64,000 nt of DNA from Pseudarthrobacter cellobiosi (GCF_023913755.1 NZ_JAMXBJ010000045.1:124001-188000), one strand, 5' to 3'. Numbered from the stretch's first letter, positions 35,735 through 45,172 are shown. Notes: generated by a model not told the origin, from the letters alone. A program made the numbers and translations.

Positions 35735-36943
35735 GTGAAAACAGAATCTAACTTCCGACTACCCGACCCAAGGGATGTCGTCATTGTCGGCGCAGCACGC
35801 ACCGCTCAGGGACGACTGCTGGGCCAATTGGCACCACTTTCCGCCGTCGAACTGGGCGGAGCGGCCATCGCTGGCGCCCTCTCACGGGCCAGCGTCCCGG
35901 CAGATACCGTCGATGCCGTCATCATGGGCCAAGTTCTCCAGTCAGGGACCGGACAAAACCCGGCCCGGCAGAGCGCGGTCGCCGCGGGAATTCCCCTGAG
36001 CGCACCCGCCGTGACAGTGAACAAAGTGTGCCTCTCGGGACTGTCGGCCATAATCGAGGCCGCCCGAATGCTACGCCTTGGCGACGCAGCCGTAGTCGTC
36101 GCCGGCGGCCAGGAATCGATGAGCCAGGCCCCCCGCCTAGTCGCAGGCACCCGGACCGGGAATGCGTACGGAGCGCTCACTCTGGTGGACGCAGCCGCCC
36201 AGGACGGCTTAACAGACGCATTCGACCACGAGGCCATGGGCCTGGCCACTGACCGCGCCAACTCGGCATTGGGCATTTCGCGGGCAACCCAAGACGCCGT
36301 CGCCGTCACCTCCCACTTGCGGGCAGCCGCAGCCCAAGATTCAGGAGTGTGGGCCCAGGAAATCATCCCTGTGAAGGTGCCCACACGAAAGGGCGTCCTC
36401 GAAATCACCGAGGATGAAGGCATCCGCCCCGATGCTTCACGGGAGTCGCTGGCCCGTCTGCGCCCCGCCTTCTCCCCGGATGGGACGGTGACTGCGGGCA
36501 ACGCCTCACCTTTGACCGATGGCGCCGCGGCAGTTGTACTGACCACCCGGGAGACCGCCCAGAGGCATGGGTGGGATGTCCTCGCAGTCCTTCGGGCCCA
36601 CGGACAAATCGCCGGGCCTGACACATCCCTGCCGGACAAGCCCGCTAAGGCTATCCGCACCGCCCTGGAGCGCGAAGGCTGGACAGCCGAAGAACTCGAC
36701 CTGGTTGAGATCAATGAAGCCTTCGCCTCAGTTGCGTCGCATTCCGGGGAACTGCTCGGCGTGTCCGAGGACCGGATCAACATACACGGCGGCGCAGTTG
36801 CCATCGGACACCCAATCGGTGCTTCAGGAGCCCGGCTGGTTGTCACTGCCGTGCACGAACTCATCCGCCGCGAAACGGGCCGGGCCGCCGTTGCACTATG
36901 TGGAGGCGGGGGCCAGGGCGACGCCCTGCTCCTGGAACGCTGA
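35735..36943 (+). CDS. Acetyl-CoA acetyltransferase (thiolase)
   Basis: A 402-residue thiolase. The nucleophile Cys is in NKVCLSGLSA, the active-site His in GGAVAIGHPIGASGA, and the second Cys in ALCGGGGQGDA. I chose the GTG at 35735 (GGAG upstream) because the longer frame from 35654 adds 27 basic, non-family residues. It splits acetoacetyl-CoA into two acetyl-CoA and completes the glutarate route of this operon. Its stop overlaps the next start (TGATG). Confidence 0.92.
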   Translation: MKTESNFRLPDPRDVVIVGAARTAQGRLLGQLAPLSAVELGGAAIAGALSRASVPADTVDAVIMGQVLQSGTGQNPARQSAVAAGIPLSAPAVTVNKVCLSGLSAIIEAARMLRLGDAAVVVAGGQESMSQAPRLVAGTRTGNAYGALTLVDAAAQDGLTDAFDHEAMGLATDRANSALGISRATQDAVAVTSHLRAAAAQDSGVWAQEIIPVKVPTRKGVLEITEDEGIRPDASRESLARLRPAFSPDGTVTAGNASPLTDGAAAVVLTTRETAQRHGWDVLAVLRAHGQIAGPDTSLPDKPAKAIRTALEREGWTAEELDLVEINEAFASVASHSGELLGVSEDRINIHGGAVAIGHPIGASGARLVVTAVHELIRRETGRAAVALCGGGGQGDALLLER

Positions 36944-37161
36944 TGTTCGAGCAGTGGCACACCGCTACACACCTCCGCCGAACAGTAGATTGGCAGGACC
37001 ATGTGGGCGACATCGTAGAGATCCGCTCCAACGACCGCGTTGTTCGCCGGGGGATCGTCGAAGAAGAAATGCCGGACGGTTCAGGCCTATGGTTGGCAGC
37101 CGATGCCGCTGACCGCCGGGAGTACTTCCACAAAGATCTCGGCTACGAGCTTTGGATCTAG
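36943..37161 (+). CDS. Small SH3-like protein coupled to thiolase
   Basis: A 72-residue protein (MFEQWHTATHLRRTVDWQDH...) whose ATG overlaps the thiolase stop codon, so translation is coupled. The core (VGDIVEIRSNDRVVRRGIVE, then GLWLAADAADRREYFHKDLG) is a likely small beta-barrel, related to the product at 16733. It has no membrane segment or Cys. Function unknown; a regulatory or accessory role to the operon is possible. Confidence 0.7.
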   Translation: MFEQWHTATHLRRTVDWQDHVGDIVEIRSNDRVVRRGIVEEEMPDGSGLWLAADAADRREYFHKDLGYELWI

Positions 37162-37203
37162 TCCAGGGGAGACAGTCATCGACTGGCTGAGGAGCAGCGC
37201 TCC

Positions 37204-38325
37204 GTGAAACATCACCTCCGCACACTCCACAGCTTCGCACCTCCAAGCAGGGATCGCGTCTCAGCCCTACGGGTCTGCACAGGCGTTGCAGTTCCATCGT
37301 TGGCTCTGCTGATGCTCGGACACCCAGAGCTGACCATCTACGCCCTTTTTGGCGCGCTGACTGGAATGTACGGAAGGACTGAACCCCACCAGCTCCGTCT
37401 CAAACACCAACTGCAGGCTGCAGGCATGCTCGTGACCGGAGTGATGATCGGGACCGGGTTATCGGTTACTGGCCTCCATTCCTGGTGGCTCGTGGCCGTT
37501 GAAACGCTGTTGGCCGGACTGGGATCAATCTTCGCGGACAGGCTGAACCTGAAGCCGAGCGGGCCCTTCTTTGGAATCCTCGCCCTAGGAGCATGTGCCT
37601 CGATCCCCACAACCGTTCCCTGGCTCTTTGCTGTGCTTATCGCTGTGGCGTCAGCCGCCTCTTCGCTTTCCGTCGGTTTTCTCGGCTGGACACGCGAAAG
37701 GGCGTGGCGGCCCAAGGCAAGACGGGACCACTCATCCCTTGCCGGACCGCGAAGGCAAAAGGCGTTCATCCATGCGGGACGCTACGTCCTGGCGGTAGGC
37801 GCGGCTGGAGCCGCTGGCGTGTTCAGCGGAAGCACATACCCCCAGTGGGCCATGGCGGCTGCAGCGGTACCGCTTGCCTCGGAAAATTTAGTCGGCGGCA
37901 TTTACCGCGGAATCCACAGGATTGTGGGAACGTTCCTTGGACTTGTCATCGTCGCAGTCCTCCTGCTGCCTTCCCCCTGGCAGCTGGATGCCCAGAAGGA
38001 GGCACCGGCGCTGGTGATCGTCATCATCTTCTTCCAGTTCACCACCGAACTTTTCATGATGCGCCACTACGGCCTGGCCATGGTGTCATTCACGCCGGTA
38101 ATACTCCTGGTTACGCAGCTCGCCGCACCGGCGCACCCCTACGTGCTCATCGCCGAACGCGGCGTGGAGACACTGGTCGGTGCAACCGTAGGGGTCATCG
38201 TCCTCATCATCTTCTCCGGACACGACGGCCACGACATATGGTTGCAAGTAGGGGAGAGGGATCACCCCACTCAGCGTCCGCTCCTCAGATCAAACCCAGC
38301 TTCCGGCGATACGACACGGCGCTGA
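37204..38325 (+). CDS. FUSC-family inner-membrane transporter
   Basis: A 373-residue membrane protein (GTG start) with two blocks of hydrophobic helices separated by a basic loop (residues about 160-190), the pattern of FUSC/aromatic-acid-exporter (AaeB/YccS-like) proteins. It follows the thiolase operon by about 40 bp and may export pathway acids or relieve their toxicity. Substrate unknown. Confidence 0.8.
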   Translation: MKHHLRTLHSFAPPSRDRVSALRVCTGVAVPSLALLMLGHPELTIYALFGALTGMYGRTEPHQLRLKHQLQAAGMLVTGVMIGTGLSVTGLHSWWLVAVETLLAGLGSIFADRLNLKPSGPFFGILALGACASIPTTVPWLFAVLIAVASAASSLSVGFLGWTRERAWRPKARRDHSSLAGPRRQKAFIHAGRYVLAVGAAGAAGVFSGSTYPQWAMAAAAVPLASENLVGGIYRGIHRIVGTFLGLVIVAVLLLPSPWQLDAQKEAPALVIVIIFFQFTTELFMMRHYGLAMVSFTPVILLVTQLAAPAHPYVLIAERGVETLVGATVGVIVLIIFSGHDGHDIWLQVGERDHPTQRPLLRSNPASGDTTRR

Positions 38326-38478
38326 GCGCTGGTTCTGCATGCACTCCACAAGAGCGGCGAACCAACACCGTCGGTTGCTGTTGATGCAGAATCGAACTGA
38401 GTAGCATCTGAGATTTCTCTTGCCAGCCGCGGGAATGCGCCGGGCCCGACAGGCCTCTTGGAGTCCGGCGCAGTTCTA

Positions 38479-38676
38479 CTATCGGTTCTGACTGCCGTAT
38501 GAGACCCTGTGCGTCGATGCAACTGACCGCCGGTCGGCGTGCTCCTGCTTACCTGCTGAGCTTACCCACCCGGACTGCTGGACACCGGCAACCGACGGGG
38601 AAGTACCAACCGCTTCTTCCGGGGACCCGAGGCGCCGGGAGGTGTTCTTGCTCTGAACGAGGATCCTGCTTTTCAT
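38479..38676 (-). CDS. Small basic protein after SGWW copy 3
   Basis: A 65-residue product starting MKSRILVQSKNTSRRL. The start is well supported by AGAGAGGAGAAAAGATC directly before the ATG. The sequence is basic and Ser/Gly-rich with no recognisable domain. It lies 58 bp downstream of the SGWW gene at 38735 on the same strand, as the gene at 6605 does after SGWW copy 1, though the two products are not alike. Confidence 0.55.
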   Translation of the reverse strand: MKSRILVQSKNTSRRLGSPEEAVGTSPSVAGVQQSGWVSSAGKQEHADRRSVASTHRVSYGSQNR

Positions 38677-38734
38677 GATCTTTTCTCCTCTCTAAATTTG
38701 TGAACGGAAGGGGGGAACGGCAAGACGTTGAACG

Positions 38735-39040
38735 TCAGGAGTAAGTGCTTCGGGAGTTCGCTTTTATCGACGGTAATACGGAGCGAACGAGCCTCCATAC
38801 AGTCTGGGAGCCGTGCAGCAGTGGCATAATTTCTCCTTGCTGCAGGTAACGGACGGGCAAGGGATCACTCTCGGGTCCCCACCAGCCACTGAAAGGCGCG
38901 TGGTGCCCTGTTCTTGCGTTGATAGTCAAACTGTTCGAGCGGTTCACCTGAAGCTGCAGCACGGATGCCCCTTCTTTCGGAGTGGTCCTGACAATGAAGG
39001 CCTGAACATGAATGCCGCTTGGAGAATCAGGCTGTCCCAT
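38735..39040 (-). CDS. SGWW-motif small protein, copy 3
   Basis: A frame of about 101 residues from the ATG at 39040 (a longer frame runs to 39085). The core FSGWWGPESDPLPVRYLQQG, then EIMPLLHGSQTVWRLV, is clearly related to the copies at 6964 and 21196 but more divergent and with a longer N-terminal region (VRTTPKEGASVLQLQVNRS). The start is uncertain. It reads divergently from the NTF2-like gene at 39160. Confidence 0.62.
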   Translation of the reverse strand: MGQPDSPSGIHVQAFIVRTTPKEGASVLQLQVNRSNSLTINARTGHHAPFSGWWGPESDPLPVRYLQQGEIMPLLHGSQTVWRLVRSVLPSIKANSRSTYS

Positions 39041-39159
39041 GATCGTAGGGACGCCCCACGCGCGAGTCACCGTACAGTTCGTCAAGACTTCCGCTTTCGT
39101 CTGTACTGATCGCCGAAAAAGCTGATGTTCGCTCTCCCTGGCATCGATAGAGTCCCTTC

Positions 39160-39678
39160 ATGGCAGAGACGAGATGGACCCAGATATCCGCCGACGACTA
39201 CGAGGACGTGCGTAGATTAAAGGCTCGGTATTTTCGCTATATTTACCTCAAGCGATGGTCAGACCTCCGGACGCTTTTCTCCGTAGACACCGAAATATTG
39301 GGCTTCAGTTTCTCTCCAGCTGACCCTGACACGTTCGTTGAGGCTGTGTCGGCCTACATGTCAGGTATGGTATCCATTCACCAGGCATTCATGCCCCAAC
39401 TCGAGCGCCAATCCGATGACTCTATTCGCGGGATCTGGAGCATGTTCGACCAGCTGACCTGGGAGCCCGACTCGCGCGAATATCAAGGCTTCGATGTACC
39501 AGGTATGTGGGAGATCAGGGGATACGGACACTATGAAGAGGAATACGTCCGGACGGCCGAGGGATGGCGAATCTCATTTTTTCAAACTCTCTCGGCTCCG
39601 AGTCGAGCCGCTCATTGGTCCAGGTACCCCATACCCGCCTTTTCACTTACCCCCGCAACGGAGGGGTGGCTTGACTAG
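39160..39678 (+). CDS. SnoaL/NTF2-like protein
   Basis: A 172-residue protein with the N-terminal helix pattern of NTF2/SnoaL folds (DDYEDVRRLKARYFRYIYLK, then RWSDLRTLFS) and the expected strands (GIWSMFDQLTW, EEYVRTAEGWRISFFQTL). Members of this fold are isomerases, hydratases, dehydratases or binding proteins in catabolic and biosynthetic pathways. Here it stands alone, so its role is open. Confidence 0.8.
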   Translation: MAETRWTQISADDYEDVRRLKARYFRYIYLKRWSDLRTLFSVDTEILGFSFSPADPDTFVEAVSAYMSGMVSIHQAFMPQLERQSDDSIRGIWSMFDQLTWEPDSREYQGFDVPGMWEIRGYGHYEEEYVRTAEGWRISFFQTLSAPSRAAHWSRYPIPAFSLTPATEGWLD

Positions 39679-40009
39679 CTCTCAAGGCTTCTCGCCACTA
39701 CGTCGGACAAAGCCCTTCCAGACCAGAAGTAACTGCGCAAAAATTTCAGAGGCCCGGGTTCCCCGCTCAGGGGATACCTAAACGAAGTAATGCAACACTT
39801 AGCTTCCTCCGGTAAGTAACTCGTACATCGGCAACGCATCACCCGTGGTACTGCCCTCACAGGCATAGGCTCAGGTACGACGATGGTTGCAGTTCAGCGA
39901 GCCCACTGAGATGTCGGATGGTTCGACCTTTCCGAGGCAGCCAGGCCGACTCGTTTATGTCCTGCTAAAGCAGGCGATACTCATGGAACCAGGAGGCACA
40001 GCAACCGTT
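39679..40009 (+). other. Gap before the M20 amidohydrolase
   Basis: About 330 bp with no separate gene. Two in-frame alternative starts for the next gene lie in it (39887 and the ATG at 39983). AGGAGG at 39991-39996 serves the ATG at 40010 with a rather long spacer. Confidence 0.4.
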
Positions 40010-41209
40010 ATGGCAAGTCTGCGCACCGCCCTTGCAGAGGGCGTCAAGGAGTGGAAGCCGCGGGTTCAGGCAATGGCCCACGAAATTCATGCCAACCCCG
40101 AGGTGGCCTTCGAGGAGGTCCGCTCGTCCGAGGCAGCAGCGGCGCTCCTGGCTGAAGGTGGTTTCACAGTTGACCGTGGCACTGGTGGTCTGCCTACAGC
40201 TTTTACGGCCACCGCTGGAAGCGGCGAGCTGAAGGTGGCACTGTGCGTGGAATACGACGCGCTTCCGAACATTGGACATGCGTGCGGGCACAACCTGATT
40301 GCTGGTGCCTCGGTCGCCGCTGCCCTTGCCTTGAGACCCTACGTAGACGAGCTCGGCATCACACTAAAAGCCATCGGAACCCCTGCTGAGGAAAGCGGCG
40401 GCGGTAAGGCGCTTCTTCTTGAACGGGGAGCGTTTGACGGTATCAGCCTCGCCCTGATGGTCCATCCTGTCCAGGACGGAGTGACCTATAACCCGGCAGG
40501 TACCAGCGCCCAGGCGATGGGGAGGTACCAGGCGACTTTCATTGGAAAGGCCGCCCACGCGGCAGCAGCCCCCCATCTAGGCATAAACGCCGCAGATGCA
40601 GCTGTGCTGAGCCAAGTCGCCGTAGGGTTACTGCGCCAGCAAATGCCCGGAGACCACCGAATAGCTCTATATGTAGCTGAGGCCGGACACGCCACGAACA
40701 TCATTCCGGAACGGGCGGTAGTCGAGTTTGAGTGCCGGGCATTCACCTTAAGGGAATATGAAGCCTTGCTTGAGCGCGTCCGCGGCTGTTTCGAAGGGGC
40801 CGCCCTGGCCACCGGAACAGCGCTGACCATTGAGGCGACAGAACCCGCATACGACCCGTTAATCCAAGACAGCGCCCTGGCTGCACACTGGACTGACGCC
40901 ATGGACACGTTCGGCAAGGACACGTCCAGCTCCGCCGGCATGAGCGGTGGCTCAACTGATATGGGCAACGTCTCCCAGGTAATTCCCACCCTGCATCCCT
41001 GGCTGAGTATCCCCGGCGCGAACGTACCAATCCACTCACACGGGTTCGCAGCATTTGCCGACTCGCCTGACGCGTACAGCGTGATGTTCGAGGCGGCCAC
41101 TGCATTGGCCTGGACCATCGCGGGGGCCGCGATCACCCCCACCGAAAGAGAACGCTTCATCAAATCGGCATACAGCCGTCAGACTTCAACCCGCAAAAAT
41201 ATGTCCTAA
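40010..41209 (+). CDS. M20-family amidohydrolase (aminoacylase/PABA-glutamate hydrolase type)
   Basis: A 399-residue metallopeptidase-family hydrolase. Metal-binding residues are visible in VEYDALPNIGHACGHN, the catalytic/ligand Glu in GTPAEESGGGK, the M20 lid domain in IGKAAHAAAAPHLGINAADA, and the C-terminal ligand region in PIHSHGFAAFADSPDAY. It hydrolyses an amide bond of an N-acyl amino acid or related compound. Start choice: the ATG at 40010; the in-frame ATG at 39983 is an alternative. Confidence 0.88.
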   Translation: MASLRTALAEGVKEWKPRVQAMAHEIHANPEVAFEEVRSSEAAAALLAEGGFTVDRGTGGLPTAFTATAGSGELKVALCVEYDALPNIGHACGHNLIAGASVAAALALRPYVDELGITLKAIGTPAEESGGGKALLLERGAFDGISLALMVHPVQDGVTYNPAGTSAQAMGRYQATFIGKAAHAAAAPHLGINAADAAVLSQVAVGLLRQQMPGDHRIALYVAEAGHATNIIPERAVVEFECRAFTLREYEALLERVRGCFEGAALATGTALTIEATEPAYDPLIQDSALAAHWTDAMDTFGKDTSSSAGMSGGSTDMGNVSQVIPTLHPWLSIPGANVPIHSHGFAAFADSPDAYSVMFEAATALAWTIAGAAITPTERERFIKSAYSRQTSTRKNMS

Positions 41210-41302
41210 GTTTCACCACGGAATTTCCGGGACCGCAATGGCCTTCCAACGACCCCACAAAAGAAGACGGCATCGTTTCTGAGCGACTGTGGCAAAACAA
41301 GT

Positions 41303-41338
41303 GCTGCATCCCTGCGGCATCTGCCGGAGGGATGCAGC
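41303..41338. terminator. Bidirectional hairpin between convergent genes
   Basis: A perfect 11-bp stem (GCTGCATCCCT / AGGGATGCAGC) extended by an inner CGGC/GCCG stem, lying between the M20 gene (plus) and the oxidoreductase (minus). On the minus strand it is followed by TTGTTTTG, so it fits an intrinsic terminator for that gene best. Confidence 0.75.
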
Positions 41339-41499
41339 CCTTGTGGCTGGGCACCATGCCTCAGTCACACCGTAGGGATCGCTCCCTTTAGGAGCCATCT
41401 CCTAGAAAGTTCGTACACCGCAAGCACGGGACTGCGTGGCCGGCAACGGTGGCACTCCGGACAGACGAGTGTGCCACCGTCGAAGTATCAACGGCAAAG

Positions 41500-43906
41500 T
41501 CAGGCGTGCGCGCCCGCCAGTGCCACTGCCTCGCTCGATGCGAGCGAACCGTGGGGAACGAAGCGGACGAACATGGCCTTGAAGCCGGGGGTGTTGGATT
41601 CCCTGGCCACGTTCTCCTTGTGGACCAGGGCATTGGCCTCGGGGAAGTACGCGGCGGCGCAGCCTTTCGCCGTGGGGTAGGCCACCAGCCGGAACTTGTC
41701 GGCCTGCCGGTCGTGGCCGCGGAAGGTGCTGACCACGTCCACGAGGTCCCGGTCCTGGAAGCCGAGCTCGGCCAGGTCTTCGGGGTGTACCAGGATCACG
41801 CGGCGGCCGCCCGAGATGCCGCGGTACCGGTCATCGAGGCCGTAGAAGGTGGTGTTGTACTGGTCGTGGCTGCGGATGGTCTGGAGGACCAGGTGGCCCG
41901 CGGGTGGGGTGAGGTATTCCAGCGGGCTGACGGTGAAGCGGCCGCGGCCGATGTCCGTGTTGAAGGACCTGGTGTCCCGCGGCGGGTTGGGCAGCACAAA
42001 GCCGTTTTTGGTCCGGATCCGGGTGTTAAAGTCCTGGAAGCCGGGGATGACGCGGGAGATGTGCTCCCGGACCACGTCGTAGTCAGCGGCCATGGCCTTC
42101 CAATCCACTGGATGGCCGTCCCCGAACGTGGCGTCGGCCATCCGGGCGATGATCACGGGCTCGGCGAGCAGGTGATCGGAGACTGGCTGGAGGCGGCCCT
42201 GGGTGGAGTGGACCACGGACATGGAGTCCTCCACGGACAGCAACTGGGCACCGTTGGCGTGTTTGTCGTCCTTGTCCGTCCGGCCCAGGGTGGGCAGGAT
42301 GAGGGACGTGCGCCCGTGGACCACGTGGGAGCGGTTCGGCTTGGTGGAGATGTGCACGGTCAGGCCGATCCGCTGCATGCCCGCTTCCAGGGTTTCCGTG
42401 TCCGAGCAGGCGAGCGAGAAGTTTCCGCCCATGGAGACGAACACGTCCACCTCGTCGCGGTCGAAGGCCTCCATGGACTCGACGGCGTCATAGCCGTGGT
42501 GCCGCGGGGACTCCGTCGCGGTCGAAGGCCTCCATGGACTCGACGGCGTCATAGCCGTGGTGCCGCGGGGACTCGATCCCGAACTCGGTGTCGAGGGCTT
42601 CGAGCAGCCAGTCCTTGGGTTTCTCCCAGATGCCCATGGTCCGGTCGCCCTGGACGTTGGAGTGCCCGCGGACGGGGCAGGCGCCGGCGCCGGGCTTGCC
42701 GAAGTTGCCCTGCAGGAGCAGGACGTTGACCATTTCCTTGATGGTGTCCACCGAGTGCGGCTGCTGCGTCACGCCGAGGGCCCAGCAGAAGATGGTGGCC
42801 TTGGACCGGATCAGCATCCCGGCCACGTCCTCGATCTGGGCCCGGGCCAGGCCGGTGGCTTTCTCCGTTTCCGCCCAGTCCAGCTCCCGGCGGGCGTCAC
42901 TGTAGGCATCGGACCCGTCGGTTTGCGCGTCAACAAAGGAGCGGTCGACGACGGTGCCCGGGTTGCGTTCTTCCTCCGCCAGGAGGAGGTGGCCGACGGC
43001 CTGGAACAGGGCAAGGTCTCCGCCGACCTTGATCTGCAGGTATTCGTCGGCGAGCGGCGTGCCGCCGCCCACCACCCCGGAGACGGTCTGCGGATCCTTG
43101 AAGTTGAACAGCCCGGCCTCCGGCAGCGGGTTGACGGCCACCACCTTGCCGCCGTTGTCCTTGCACTCCTTCAGGGCTGAGAGCATCCGGGGGTGGTTGG
43201 TGCCGGGGTTCTGCCCCACGACGAAGATGAGTTCAGAATCGTGGATGTCCTCCAGGGAGACTGTTCCCTTGCCGATGCCGATGGTCGGGTTCAGCGCCGA
43301 GCCCGAGGACTCGTGGCACATGTTCGAACAGTCCGGCAGGTTGTTGGTGCCCAAAGCCCGCGCGAACAACTGGTACATAAACGCGGTCTCGTTCGCGGTG
43401 CGGCCGGAGGTGTAGAAAACGCAGCGGTCCGGGGTGGAGGCGCGGATGTGTTCGCCGATCAGCTCGAAGGCTTCGGCCCAGGAGATCGGCGAGTAGTGCG
43501 TGTCACCCTCGCGGATCACCACCGGTTCGCTGAGCCGGCCCTGGTTGCCGAGCCAGTACTCCGTTTTCCCGGAGAGTTCGGCGATGGAGTGCCGGGCCCA
43601 GAACTCCGCCCCCACGGTACGCAGCGTCGCCTCCTCGGCCACGGCCTTGGCGCCGTTCTCGCAGAACTCGGCCGCTTTGCGCTTCGTGGCCGATTCCGGC
43701 CAAGCGCAGCCGGGGCAGTCGAACCCGCCCTGCTGGTTCAGCCGCAGCAGCAACTGCGCCGTGCGCGTCACGCCGGCCTGGGCGACGGCGCGTTCAAGGG
43801 CCACCATCACGGCCTTGACTCCGGCCGCCTCGGTCTTGGGCTTGTGAACTTCGAGGTTGTCCTCATTGATGTCCGTCACGGGAGCGGGCTGCCTACCGAA
43901 CTTCAC
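41500..43906 (-). pseudogene. FdhF/YdeP-type molybdopterin oxidoreductase, frameshifted by a 61-bp duplication
   Basis: The N-terminal part reads MKFGRQPAPVTDINEDN... with the family motif GGFDCPGCAWPES and molybdopterin segments (SNMCHESSGSALNPTIGIGK, VVGQNPGTNHPRML, GACPVRGHSNVQGDRTMG). It breaks at an exact 61-bp tandem repeat (42453-42574). The C-terminal part continues in another frame (VDVFVSMGGNFSLACSDTET, GRTSLILPTLGR, RSHDQYNTTFYG). Removing one repeat unit leaves 2346 bp, exactly 782 codons, the family's usual size. As written the gene is broken. Members of this formate-dehydrogenase-alpha-like family are soluble oxidoreductases of mostly unknown substrate. Confidence 0.9.
42453..42574. 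repeat. Exact 61-bp tandem duplication inside the oxidoreductase gene
   Basis: Two identical, directly adjacent 61-bp units (42453-42513 and 42514-42574). Both encode the SPRHHGYDAVESMEAFDRD stretch in successive frames. Because 61 is not a multiple of three, the second unit shifts the reading frame. Perfect identity points to a very recent event or an assembly error. Confidence 0.97.
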
Positions 43907-44224
43907 TGTCTACCTTTCTTTGCGCAACACCGCTGAGCGGTGTTGCTTTGGGACTTCGCGGCCGCCCCTCTTGCGATGAAGGGCCGGAAAGCCTCTTGAG
44001 GAGTGCGAAAAGCGACAGGGTTCGGCCGAACGTGTCTGCGCTGACGCTGCGGATGCGTCACCCGCGTGGCTTGGATCCCTCGGATTGCCGCGGTTAGGAA
44101 TCAGATATCCCCCGATAGTAGGGATGGCCCCTGGGAGACGTCATCGCACAGTTCGTCAAAACATGCGCTTTTGGCCGTACATATCGCTGAAACGGCCCAG
44201 GCAGGGCCTCGTAGGATTAGCGCT
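43907..44224. promoter_or_regulatory. Divergent region between oxidoreductase and acetyltransferase genes
   Basis: About 320 bp. A perfect 10-bp inverted repeat with a 3-nt loop (GCAACACCGC-TGA-GCGGTGTTGC, 43924-43946) sits 18 bp upstream of the oxidoreductase ATG and could be an operator or an mRNA leader hairpin. No gene seen. Confidence 0.5.
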
Positions 44225-44734
44225 GTGACCGACTCCTTCCGCATCCGGCCTGCCCGCACCAGCGACGTGTCCGCCATCAAGAAGTTGGTAGCGCCCTTGG
44301 CGGAACAGCGGATTCTCATGGCGAAGGAAACCGTGGCTTATTACGAAAGCCTGCAGGAATTCCAAATCGCCGAATCCAGCGAGGGCGACGTCATCGGCTG
44401 CGGCGCGCTGCACGTCATGTGGGAGGACCTAGCTGAGGTCCGTACCTTGGCAGCTTCCGAAGATTGGCGCGGCCAGGGTGTGGGCCATGTGCTGGTGGAG
44501 AGCCTGCTCGTAGAGGCCCGTGAGTTGGGTGTTGCCCGCGTTTTCTGCCTCACCTTCGAGGTGGGCTTCTTCAAGGGCCACGGCTTCGAGGTCATGGCAG
44601 ACCAGTCCGCTGTGGACCCGGTCGTGTACTCGGAGCTCCTCCGTTCACACGACGAAGGCGTTGCGGAGTTCCTGGACCTCGCCCGCGTGAAGCCCAACAC
44701 CCTGGGCAACACGCGCATGATCCGATTCCTCTAG
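44225..44734 (+). CDS. Amino-acid N-acetyltransferase (ArgA-type, short GNAT form)
   Basis: A 169-residue GNAT acetyltransferase (GTG start; longer frame upstream is not family-like). The acetyl-CoA loop is in WRGQGVGHVLVESLL, and FRIRPARTSDVSAIKKLVAP and GFFKGHGFEVM match the short, stand-alone N-acetylglutamate synthases of actinobacteria. It would make N-acetylglutamate, the first step of arginine synthesis. Confidence 0.88.
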   Translation: MTDSFRIRPARTSDVSAIKKLVAPLAEQRILMAKETVAYYESLQEFQIAESSEGDVIGCGALHVMWEDLAEVRTLAASEDWRGQGVGHVLVESLLVEARELGVARVFCLTFEVGFFKGHGFEVMADQSAVDPVVYSELLRSHDEGVAEFLDLARVKPNTLGNTRMIRFL

Positions 44735-45172
44735 GACGGTGCAGGTGCAGCTCCTGCACGTGTGCCCGGGCGCCCATTCTACAAATCTGGAAGACATATG
44801 TTTGCAGCAATCGATCCGCTCCGTGTGAAAGACGCGATGATCGTAGACTCCAGCGGGCGGCTCCTCATAACTTTGGAGCGGTCTGAAACCGCAATGCCGT
44901 CTTAGTGCTGCCCTGCTGCTCTGCAGTTAGCAGGTCGGCGTCTCGCGGTGATGGACGACGAGGGAAACTTCTCGGCCTGCTCGCGCGAGCAGCAACCTGC
45001 ATTACTGCAATGGCAAGCCCGGTTCGTTTATGGCAGTGCCCGGGTCGGGAAGTGTCCTCTGACCCTGACCCGGACTGCGTTGGTAGCGGACGTTGACGGA
45101 TTCGGGCATGGGCGAACTCCACCGGACAACTTTGTCCGGTGGAGTTCGGCTGCACGTGCTAGCGATATGGCT
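44735..45172. other. Convergent intergenic region with two hairpins
   Basis: About 440 bp between the acetyltransferase (plus) and the permease (minus). It has a 7-bp inverted repeat (GTGCAGG/CCTGCAC, 44739-44759) just after the first gene and a perfect 16-bp stem at 45113-45148 just after the second. No gene seen. Confidence 0.6.
45113..45148 (-). terminator. Hairpin after the NCS1 permease gene
   Basis: A perfect 16-bp inverted repeat with a 4-nt loop, 25 bp beyond the permease stop. There is no clear T run. Probably the terminator of the hyuA-hyuB-permease operon. Confidence 0.65.

Noticed and set aside
41449..42729. 426-codon plus-strand open frame across the oxidoreductase
   Set aside because: Antisense shadow of a recognised molybdopterin oxidoreductase.
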